Source of the DNA: JBHEMK01 sp046262635
Lineage (GTDB): Bacteria > Actinomycetota > Thermoleophilia > Gaiellales > Gaiellaceae
Assembly (NCBI GenBank): GCA_046262635.1
Contig: JBHEMK010000046.1
Span: 1 to 20,031 of the forward strand
Length of the DNA stretch: 20,031 bases
Direction of reading: 5' to 3'
Shown: positions 14,751 through 20,031 of the stretch, piece by piece
Position numbering within the stretch: position 1 is the stretch's first letter
How the letters are laid out: each line of letters starts with the position of its first letter
Notes under the pieces: generated by a model
The model's database searches: none
Seen by the model: the letters and a program-made list of their open reading frames with translations, nothing else
What the model was told of the DNA's origin: nothing
Made by a program: the position numbers and the translations under genes

Positions 14751-15361
14751 AGGATCCGCTCGGCCGTTTTTTCCCGAACATGCCGCACGGCTGGCGGGTC
14801 GCACTCGACTGGGCGATCACGATCGCGGGGGCGGTCGCGATCGTGCTCGCGATCAAAGCGTGGGTCGTCAACCCGTACCGGATCCCGTCCTCCTCGATGG
14901 AGCCGACGCTGCACTGCGCCAGGCCGGCGCCCTACTGCGAGGCCCGCTTCTCCGACCGGGTGCTCGCAAACAGGCTCATCTACCGGTTCCGCAGCCCGCA
15001 CCGGAAGGAGATCATCGTCTTCAACACGCCGCCGGCCGCCCTGCAGGCGTGCGGCGCAGGCGGGACATTCGTGAAACGGCTGATCGGTCTTCCCGGCGAT
15101 ACGATCCACGAGGACGCCAATGGCTACATCTGGATCAACGGCAAGAAGCTCGACGAGCCGTACGTCCAGCAGTTTCGCCGGCAGCAGGACGTGGAGAACC
15201 GGAACAAAACCTGGCACGTGCCGAAAGGGGACTATTTCTTCATGGGCGACAACCGTGGCCAGTCGTGCGATTCCCGGCGTTGGGGGGCTGTTCCGCGGCA
15301 GAACCTGATCGGCAAAGTCTTCTTCACATACTGGCCGCCCAATCGGATCGGCTTCCCTTAA
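14747..15361 (+). CDS. lepB: Signal peptidase I
   Basis: This membrane-bound serine protease removes signal peptides from exported proteins. The 204-residue product has a short cytoplasmic N-terminus, one membrane segment (about 20-38) and the catalytic domain: SSSMEPTL with nucleophile Ser50, FVKRLIGLPGD with general base Lys110, and YFFMGDNRGQSCDSRRWG. GTG 14747 overlaps the trmD stop (GTGA). A strong intrinsic terminator begins 2 nt after its TAA and ends the ffh-to-lepB operon. Grouping with ffh fits a role in protein export. Confidence 0.95.
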   Translation: MKDPLGRFFPNMPHGWRVALDWAITIAGAVAIVLAIKAWVVNPYRIPSSSMEPTLHCARPAPYCEARFSDRVLANRLIYRFRSPHRKEIIVFNTPPAALQACGAGGTFVKRLIGLPGDTIHEDANGYIWINGKKLDEPYVQQFRRQQDVENRNKTWHVPKGDYFFMGDNRGQSCDSRRWGAVPRQNLIGKVFFTYWPPNRIGFP

Positions 15362-15362
15362 G

Positions 15363-15382
15363 GTCGCAAAGAGCGACTTTTT
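15363..15382 (+). terminator. Rho-independent terminator after lepB
   Basis: A GTCGC stem (15363-15367), AAAGA loop and GCGAC return arm (15373-15377) are followed directly by five T residues (15378-15382). It is the only textbook intrinsic terminator seen in the window and marks the 3' end of the operon. Confidence 0.8.
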
Positions 15383-15459
15383 CGCGGTTTGGAGCTGCGA
15401 TCGACGGCGTTCCGCGCTAGCTTGCTGGCAGCGCCGAGGGGGCGCGCGAGTAGGAGGAC

Positions 15460-15771
15460 GTGGTATCGGGCGGTCGCTCCGCGCGAGCGGCAGAACCGGT
15501 CGGTATCGCCGACGAAAACGCGGCCCTCTCGGCCTCTCTTTGTCACGATCTGGGGGTCAGTCCGTCCGGGGGACCGGGTCTTCTCGAAATGGCCGTCGTC
15601 TGCACCTACGAGGAGCGTGAAGAGGGCGAGGTCGTCTCGACAGGGCGGATGACCCTCGAGGGGCCGCCCGCGGTCGGTGACACGCTGCGCCTCGGCCGTC
15701 GGCCCGTGCGCGTCGAGGACATTCTCCCGGTCGGCCGCGACGAGATCCGCCTCGTGCTTCAACGCCTGTAG
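15460..15771 (+). CDS. Small unassigned protein between lepB and rplS
   Basis: This is a 103-codon frame from GTG 15460, or 60 codons from ATG 15589. The C-terminal 60 residues look like a genuine small beta-rich domain (MAVVCTYEE, EVVSTGRMTLEGPPAVGDTL, RRPVRVEDILPV, EIRLVLQRL) with strong third-position G/C. The first 43 residues are less convincing. AGGAGGA sits almost against GTG 15460, too close to be ideal, and ATG 15589 has no Shine-Dalgarno sequence. A weak TAGCTT box lies at 15418-15423. The gene stands between the lepB terminator and the rplS promoter, so it would be a single-gene unit. I do not recognise the family. Confidence 0.45.
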   Translation: MVSGGRSARAAEPVGIADENAALSASLCHDLGVSPSGGPGLLEMAVVCTYEEREEGEVVSTGRMTLEGPPAVGDTLRLGRRPVRVEDILPVGRDEIRLVLQRL

Positions 15772-15796
15772 CCGCGCGGGGTCCGACGCGCTTCGC

Positions 15797-15822
15797 TACC
15801 ATTCGACGTCGGCCGAAGGCCG
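15797..15822 (+). promoter_or_regulatory. Putative rplS promoter box and leader hairpin
   Basis: TACCAT at 15797-15802 could be a -10 box. The resulting leader of about 25 nt would contain a short hairpin at 15810-15822 (CGGCC-GAA-GGCCG) and no Shine-Dalgarno sequence before the rplS ATG. A small hairpin next to the start of a ribosomal protein gene may be part of feedback control; this is inference. Confidence 0.35.
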
Positions 15823-15833
15823 TCCCCTCGCTT

Positions 15834-16364
15834 ATGAGCAACATCATCGAGACACTCGAGCGCGGTCAGCTGCGCGGCGGGCTCCCGCGGTTCAAGGCGG
15901 GCGACTCGGTGCGCGTCCACTTTCAGGTGATCGAGGGTCAGCGCCGCCGCGTCCAGGTCTTCGAGGGCATCGTCCTCAAACGCCAGGGCTCCGGGGTGCG
16001 CGAGACGTTCACCGTCCGCAAGCAGTCGTTCGGCGTCGGCGTCGAGCGTACGTTCCCGCTCCACTCGCCGAAGATCGAGAAGATCGAGGTCACCGCGATC
16101 GGTGACGTCAACCGGGCAAAGCTCTACTACCTGCGGGGCAAGGTCGGCAAGAAGGCGCGGGTCCGGGAGAAGCGCTACTCGGGCGCCGAGAAGGCGTCGC
16201 GGGCAAGCGCGCCCCGGGTAGTCGCGGCCGAGCCCGTGGCGCCCGCCGAGCTCGAGGAGCCCGTGGCGATCGAAACGGCCGCAGTTGCGGTCGGGACAGA
16301 GGCGGACGAGTCCGCGGTGGACACGCCCGCCGGGGCGGCCGTCCCCGTGGGCGACAAGAGGTAG
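15834..16364 (+). CDS. rplS: 50S ribosomal protein L19 with C-terminal extension
   Basis: L19 lies at the 30S-50S interface. Residues 1-115 are a normal L19: LPRFKAGDSVRVHFQVIEG, RRRVQVFEGIVLKRQGSG, FTVRKQSFGVGVERTFPLHSP, KIEKIEVTAIGDVNRAKLYYLRG, KVGKKARVREKR. About 60 extra residues follow, rich in Ala, Glu, Val and Pro and with net negative charge, so the 176-residue product is about half again the usual length. ATG 15834 gives the family-standard N-terminus MSNIIETLERGQLR. Elsewhere rplS commonly follows trmD; here lepB and a small ORF intervene. rnhB follows after 47 nt with its own promoter box. Confidence 0.96.
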   Translation: MSNIIETLERGQLRGGLPRFKAGDSVRVHFQVIEGQRRRVQVFEGIVLKRQGSGVRETFTVRKQSFGVGVERTFPLHSPKIEKIEVTAIGDVNRAKLYYLRGKVGKKARVREKRYSGAEKASRASAPRVVAAEPVAPAELEEPVAIETAAVAVGTEADESAVDTPAGAAVPVGDKR

Positions 16365-16398
16365 ACCGCTCTCAACTGAGGCCGGCTGGCCGCGGCGG

Positions 16399-16404
16399 TA
16401 TTCT
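16399..16404 (+). promoter_or_regulatory. -10 box for leaderless rnhB
   Basis: TATTCT lies 7 nt before the rnhB ATG, with no Shine-Dalgarno sequence between. It fits the TANNNT pattern of ftsY, the cyclase gene and the FAD oxidoreductase. Confidence 0.45.
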
Positions 16405-16411
16405 CGGCCCG

Positions 16412-17041
16412 ATGGCGAAGCGGACCGGCGCGAAGCTCCTCCAGTTCGACCGCAGGATCGGAGCGCGGTTCGTTGCGGGTGCGGATGAGGCGGGCCGCGG
16501 CTCGCTCGCCGGGCCGCTCGTCGTCGCTGGCGTGCTGCTCGACTACGGCTGCCTCCGCGACCACAGGGTGCGGCCGCTCGCCCTCCTGAACGACTCGAAG
16601 CAGTGCACCGAGCAGCGGCGCGAGGGGCTCTTCCGTGCTGTCCTCGGCTGCGCCGAGAAGATCGCCGTCCGTGTGATTCCGCCCGGCGACATCGACCGGT
16701 ACGGGCTGCACAGGTCGAACCTCGCCGGTCTGCGGGCCGTGCTGCGCACGCTCGCGCCGCCGGCCGAGGCCTGCCTCGTCGACGGCTTCCGGCTCGGCCC
16801 GACCGCGCCTGAGCACCGGGCCGTCGTCGACGGCGACGAGAAGAGCGCGGCGATCGCGGCCGCCTCGATCATCGCGAAGGTGACCCGCGACAGGCTGATG
16901 CGTCGGCTGGACGCGCTCTATCCACAGTACGGCTTCGCCTCGCACGTCGGCTACATCACCCCCGGCCATTCGGCGGTCGTCCGTGCGCTCGGTCCCTGCG
17001 AGATCCATCGCCGGTCGTTCCAGGCCCTTTGTTACGTGTGA
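16412..17041 (+). CDS. rnhB: Ribonuclease HII
   Basis: RNase HII nicks RNA in RNA-DNA hybrids and starts removal of single ribonucleotides from DNA. The 209 residues show the family motifs: GADEAGRGSLAGPL with Asp25 and Glu26, LNDSKQCTEQRRE, a central VDG aspartate, and AAASIIAKVTRD, followed by the C-terminal HRRSF element. The length is normal. ATG 16412 is placed by the close TATTCT box. It ends the plus-strand housekeeping block; downstream DNA carries minus-strand genes. Association with rplS is common in many bacteria. Confidence 0.96.
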   Translation: MAKRTGAKLLQFDRRIGARFVAGADEAGRGSLAGPLVVAGVLLDYGCLRDHRVRPLALLNDSKQCTEQRREGLFRAVLGCAEKIAVRVIPPGDIDRYGLHRSNLAGLRAVLRTLAPPAEACLVDGFRLGPTAPEHRAVVDGDEKSAAIAAASIIAKVTRDRLMRRLDALYPQYGFASHVGYITPGHSAVVRALGPCEIHRRSFQALCYV

Positions 17042-17206
17042 ACTCGCGTTGGGGGAGGAGCGAGCTTAGCGCGACAGCAGCTGGGCGAATGCGGCAGCTC
17101 ACCGCGACCAGGGGCGTGCCACGCCGAGCGTCTCTCGGCCGATGTGCTCTGCTCCGACCTGCAGAGCGTGGAGTCCGGTCGAGACACGCTCGACGAATCC
17201 CCAGTC

Positions 17207-18025
17207 TCAAATCGGCTGCTGAGCCACGTCGGCAGGGCGCGAGAGGAGGATGCACGGTTCGCGCCCGCGCTGGAGCGGATCGCCTGCGAGGAGATCGTTG
17301 CTCCGCCCGCGCATCGAGAGATGCCGAGGTCGGAACCCGCGCTCGCCGAAGAACGTCTCAGGATCGACCGACTTGAAGTCTTCGCGCCACCTCGCTGCGC
17401 CGTCCGAAGCGTGAAGAGCAATTCCCCCCGGGAGCGTCGCCGTCAACGACGACGCCGGCGTCCGGATCGAAGGCCGCCGCCTCGGCAACGCCTCCTCGAG
17501 GATCGGCGCAGAGGATCTCGATTTGTGACTCGACGGAGAGACCCGACGCGGTGATCGTCGGCCCAAGCCGCTCCTGAAGCATCGCCTTCCGCTCGGCGTC
17601 GTGGGGTGGAGCACTCCCACGCACCCGCGCCCGCCTGCCGCGTTGAGTGTCCGGACCTCCGTGGCGAAGGAGGGAGCGCCAGGGAGCTCGAGCTTCACGA
17701 ACCGCGCGAGGCCGTCGAGCGTCGTCGCCGAGGCGACGTGGGACTCGGAACCGCCGTGGATCGTCGCGCCGACGACCACGCCCCGGTCGCACTCCACCGC
17801 TCGGGTGAGGTCGGGCAGACGTCTCAGCCAGACCTCACCCTGTGCGCTGCGGAGCTTCGCCTTCTGGGTCACTGCCTCGGGTCTGTCGAGCGCGGTCAGA
17901 ATCATCAGGAGCCGGGGGGCCTCGCCCGGGTCGCGCGGTGGCGGCCGCGGGCCGCTCGCCCGCTCTCCTGCGCCCGCGAGGCTCGCTCGGCGGTGCGGGA
18001 CGTCCACGAGCACCTGATCGCTCAC
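17207..18025 (-). pseudogene. Unassigned gene with two apparent compensating frameshifts
   Basis: One minus-strand frame is open from GTG 18025 to TGA 17207 (272 codons), but its middle (about 17429-17606) is Arg/Ser/Pro-rich, like a wrong-frame translation. In that part a second minus frame gives balanced, third-position-G/C-rich coding (HDAERKAMLQERLGPTIT, EAAAFDPDAGVVVDGDAPGG). Joining frames at two homopolymers, GGGG 17603-17606 and CCCCCC 17424-17429 (plus strand), yields a continuous product of about 271 residues that continues with IALHASDGAARW and DPETFFGERGFRPRHLSM. I do not recognise the protein; a distant similarity to universal stress proteins crossed my mind but is not convincing. 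It lies 33 nt downstream of the cupin gene on the same strand. It may be a live gene with sequencing errors or a recent pseudogene. The 165 bases between it and rnhB hold nothing I can name. Confidence 0.4.
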
Positions 18026-18058
18026 GAGTCGGCCGCCGCGCGAGCGGAGTCGAGACTC

Positions 18059-18445
18059 CTACTCGGTCCACCAATCCGGCACGGAAACGCCGTCGCCGCC
18101 CTCTGGGCGGTCGGCCCCAACGGCCAAGATCTCGAGGCCGTCCGGTCCGCTTTCGAACCCGCGAACGGTCGCCGCCGCCACGCGAACGACGTCCCACCGG
18201 CGAAGCTCCACGATCTCGTCGTCGAGCCTCATCCGGCCAGAGCCGTCGACGACGACGTATGCCTCCTCCTGCTCGCGATGGCTGTGGCCGATCGGCGCGC
18301 GGTAGCCGGGGGCGTAACGGAAGTAGCTGACGCCGAGGTGCTCGGAGTCGAGGTGCTTGCGCGCGAAGCGCGCTTCGACATCCGGTGCCCGCTCGCCGGC
18401 GGAGTCTTCGATCTCCTTGAGATTCTTGATCGTGAAGCGGGACAT
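18059..18445 (-). CDS. Small cupin-domain protein
   Basis: This 128-residue protein has a single cupin barrel. Cupin motif 1 is clear: GHSHREQEEAYVVVDGSG with His54, His56 and Glu61. Motif 2 (VVRVAAATVRGFESG) has Arg95 where the fourth metal ligand, a histidine, is normally found. Small stand-alone cupins bind metals, sugars or act as isomerases or dioxygenases; the substrate is unknown. ATG 18445 is chosen because it gives a standard N-terminus (MSRFTIKNLKEIED) and is preceded by AGGAGG 11 nt upstream; longer in-frame readings would run into the divergent promoter region. It is transcribed away from the FAD oxidoreductase, with the frameshifted gene downstream. Confidence 0.85.
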   Translation of the reverse strand: MSRFTIKNLKEIEDSAGERAPDVEARFARKHLDSEHLGVSYFRYAPGYRAPIGHSHREQEEAYVVVDGSGRMRLDDEIVELRRWDVVRVAAATVRGFESGPDGLEILAVGADRPEGGDGVSVPDWWTE

Positions 18446-18628
18446 CGCTCGCTGAGCCTCCTGATCGGATGGTCGGCACGGTCGAGCCCGCCGAATGACG
18501 GAGCCCGTCTCAATGTTGCCATTGCGCGGTCTGTCCGTCGATCCATCGAGGGCACGCGGGATGACGGCCGCCTCATCGAGCGCGCAGTCGACGGCTTCGT
18601 GATTGGTGGACTCCACGGCACGTCCAGC

Positions 18629-18634
18629 TAGCAT
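18629..18634 (+). promoter_or_regulatory. -10 box for leaderless FAD oxidoreductase gene
   Basis: TAGCAT lies 7 nt before GTG 18642. It argues for that start rather than the in-frame upstream codon at 18603, which would place the box inside the gene. Confidence 0.5.
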
Positions 18635-18641
18635 CGTCGGG

Positions 18642-19760
18642 GTGATCGGTTCGTACTGGTTCGACGACGAGCCTGCGCCGTCCATCGCCTCCACACACCA
18701 CGACGGGAGCGTCGACGTGGCGGTGATCGGCGGCGGCGTCACCGGCTGCTCGGCGGCGCTGACGCTCGCGCAGGCAGGGCTGCGCGTGCGCGTGCACGAG
18801 GCGCGGCAGATCGCCTCCGGCGCGAGCGGGCGCAACGGCGGCTTCGCCCTCAGCGGGGGCGCGACCCGCTACGACGTCGCCCGAGAGGCCTATGGCGCGG
18901 CTGCTGCGAAGGACTACTGGTGCTGGACTGACCGGGCCCAGGACCGTCTCGAGGAGCTTGCAGGCGACGCGTTCCGCCGCACGGGTAGCCTCCGGCTCGC
19001 CGCCGACGCCGAGGAGCGCGAACAGATCCAGGCCGAGTACGAGGCGCTGCGCGTGGACGGCTTCGCGGCCGAATGGCGCGAAGTGACGCTCGCCGGCTTC
19101 CAAGGCGCCATCTTCCATCCGAACGACGGCACGCTGCAGCCAGCGCGCTTCGTCCGGCGGCTGGCGGCGATGGCCGCCGAAGCAGGCGCCGAGCTTCGCG
19201 AGTCGAGCCGGATCCAATCGCTCGACCAGCCCGACGCCGAGCAGATCATCATCGCGACCGACGGGTACGGCCGCGGTCTGCTGCCCTCCCTCGATGACGC
19301 GATCTGGCCTGCCCGGGGCCAGGTAATCGCGACGGAGCCGCTCCCGGAGCGGCTGTTCGACTGCCCCCACTACGCACGCCAGGGGTTCGACTACTGGCAG
19401 CAGCTCGCCGACGGGCGCGTCGTGCTCGGCGGCTTCCGCGACTTCTCGATCATGGACGAGCTCACCGACGAGGAGACGACGACGCCGGTGATCCAGGAGG
19501 CGCTGAGCGGCTTCATGCGAGAGCTCGTCGGCTACGAGCCGCCGATCGCCTACCGGTGGGCCGGCATCTTCGGGCTGACCCAGGACTTCCTGCCGCTGGT
19601 GGGGCGGGTTCCGGGCCGCGACGGCGTCTGGGTGGCCGCTGGCTATTCCGGCCACGGCAACATCCCCGGCTTCGCCTGCGGCGACCTCGTCGCGCAGGCG
19701 ATCCTCGGCCGAGAGGATGACCCGCGTCTCGCGCTGTTCGACCCGGCGCGCCTGCTCTAA
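18642..19760 (+). CDS. DAO-family FAD-dependent oxidoreductase
   Basis: This 372-residue flavoenzyme is of the glycine/D-amino-acid oxidase family, closest in style to gamma-glutamylputrescine oxidase-like proteins that oxidise secondary amines or amino acids. Residues 25-35 form the dinucleotide-binding VAVIGGGVTG; SGASGRNGGFALSGG is the second FAD contact typical of this group; the C-terminus has WAGIFGLTQDFLPLVGRV and WVAAGYSGHGNIPGFACG. The segment between ESSRIQSL and IIIATDGYG is shorter than usual, lacking the customary hairpin before the second FAD strand. GTG 18642 is preferred because of the TAGCAT box. Its TAA overlaps the stop of the converging ornithine cyclodeaminase-like gene, suggesting a shared amine/amino-acid catabolic theme. 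Confidence 0.9.
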   Translation: MIGSYWFDDEPAPSIASTHHDGSVDVAVIGGGVTGCSAALTLAQAGLRVRVHEARQIASGASGRNGGFALSGGATRYDVAREAYGAAAAKDYWCWTDRAQDRLEELAGDAFRRTGSLRLAADAEEREQIQAEYEALRVDGFAAEWREVTLAGFQGAIFHPNDGTLQPARFVRRLAAMAAEAGAELRESSRIQSLDQPDAEQIIIATDGYGRGLLPSLDDAIWPARGQVIATEPLPERLFDCPHYARQGFDYWQQLADGRVVLGGFRDFSIMDELTDEETTTPVIQEALSGFMRELVGYEPPIAYRWAGIFGLTQDFLPLVGRVPGRDGVWVAAGYSGHGNIPGFACGDLVAQAILGREDDPRLALFDPARLL

Positions 19761-20031
19761 AGCTCGATCCGGGCAAGGTCGCCGAGCTCTTCCACCCGCT
19801 CGACCGCGGCGAGCGCAACCGCGAGGTCCTGGATGGCGAGACCGGTCGAGTCGAATGCGGTCGCGTCCTCCTCGCCCCGACGGCCCTCGTCCTCGCCGAT
19901 GAGCACCGCTCCGAGCTCGGTGACGTCCTCACGTCGGAGCGCACCCGCCTCGACCGCCGCTGCGACCTCGCCTCCGTGGCTCGACTGCTCCCAGTCGTCG
20001 CAGAACACGTGCACGCGGGCAAGCTCCGAGA
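19757..20031 (-). CDS. Ornithine cyclodeaminase family protein, C-terminal part
   Basis: The window contains the last 91 or so residues; the gene continues past base 20031. The visible part, from SELARVHVFCDDWEQSSHGGE to the end, has the features of the ornithine cyclodeaminase / mu-crystallin family: a VFCDDWEQ segment, the acidic ELGAVLIGEDEGR block, EEDATAFDSTGLAIQDLA, close to the family's common SxGxAIQD ending, and a short tail. Members are NAD(P)-dependent and deaminate ornithine, reduce ketimines or act in ectoine breakdown (EutC). The GTG at 20014 is internal, not the start. The TAG at 19757-19759 overlaps the TAA of the convergent FAD oxidoreductase. Confidence 0.88.
   Translation of the reverse strand, partial: SELARVHVFCDDWEQSSHGGEVAAAVEAGALRREDVTELGAVLIGEDEGRRGEEDATAFDSTGLAIQDLAVALAAVERVEELGDLARIEL

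Noticed and set aside
14760..14780. T-run TTTTTT after CGGCCG as a terminator
   Set aside because: It lies in the first codons of lepB (Gly-Arg-Phe-Phe-Pro) and has no proper stem-loop.
17042..17065. Possible hairpin CTCGC/GCGAG after rnhB as a terminator
   Set aside because: The stem is only five bases with a long loop and no T-run follows.
17207..18025. Calling the frameshifted gene a universal stress protein
   Set aside because: A few segments are loosely similar, but the ATP-loop glycine pattern and length do not fit, so no family is claimed.
18603..18641. Earlier start for the FAD oxidoreductase
   Set aside because: It would put the TAGCAT box inside the gene and add residues not needed for the fold; GTG 18642 is better placed.

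Overview
The window is GC-rich chromosomal DNA with third codon positions dominated by G/C, frequent GTG and TTG starts and little space between genes. Its gene order (rpmF-plsX-acpP-rnc-smc-ftsY, then ffh-rpsP-khpA-rimM-trmD-lepB-rplS-rnhB) points to an actinobacterium. A deep-branching lineage such as Thermoleophilia is my best guess, but that placement is inference. No tRNA, rRNA, CRISPR array, transposase or phage gene was seen.

Layout. 1-6890 (+) holds the 3' end of rpmF (ribosomal protein L32), then plsX and acpP (lipid synthesis), rnc (RNase III), smc (chromosome condensation) and ftsY (SRP receptor). 7286-10980 (-) is an antiparallel module between the two SRP GTPase genes ftsY and ffh. 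It contains a 1038-residue zinc ribbon / class III nucleotide cyclase / STAND-type ATPase / TPR protein, followed on the same strand by two small proteins that share an NPGGVGxY motif. 11070-15361 (+) is a translation and secretion operon: ffh, rpsP, khpA, a metallophosphoesterase, rimM, trmD and lepB, closed by a clear intrinsic terminator. 15460-17041 (+) holds an unassigned small ORF, rplS and rnhB. 17207-18445 (-) holds a cupin gene and, downstream, an unassigned gene whose coding signal changes frame twice. 18642-19760 (+) is a DAO-family FAD oxidoreductase. 19757-20031 (-) is the C-terminal end of an ornithine cyclodeaminase-family gene that runs off the window.

How the genes work together. 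The plus-strand genes are housekeeping functions: acyl-phosphate and acyl-carrier supply, RNA processing, chromosome organisation, co-translational targeting (FtsY, Ffh, LepB) and ribosome assembly or modification (L32, S16, L19, RimM, TrmD, KhpA). The accessory material is the cyclase module, the metallophosphoesterase within the ribosomal operon, and the amino-acid/amine catabolism genes at the right end.

Regulation. Several genes (ftsY, the cyclase, ffh, rnhB, the FAD oxidoreductase, perhaps smc) have a TANNNT box only 6-9 nt before the start codon and no Shine-Dalgarno sequence. This is the arrangement expected for leaderless transcripts, and it was used to choose starts.

The best candidates for something undescribed are the cyclase-ATPase plus paired NPGGVGxY proteins, and the twice-frameshifted gene at 17207-18025. 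Unusual versions of standard proteins are also worth checking: RNase III without its usual first-helix start and without one metal-binding Asp, and SMC with a duplicated coiled-coil segment and a shortened hinge.
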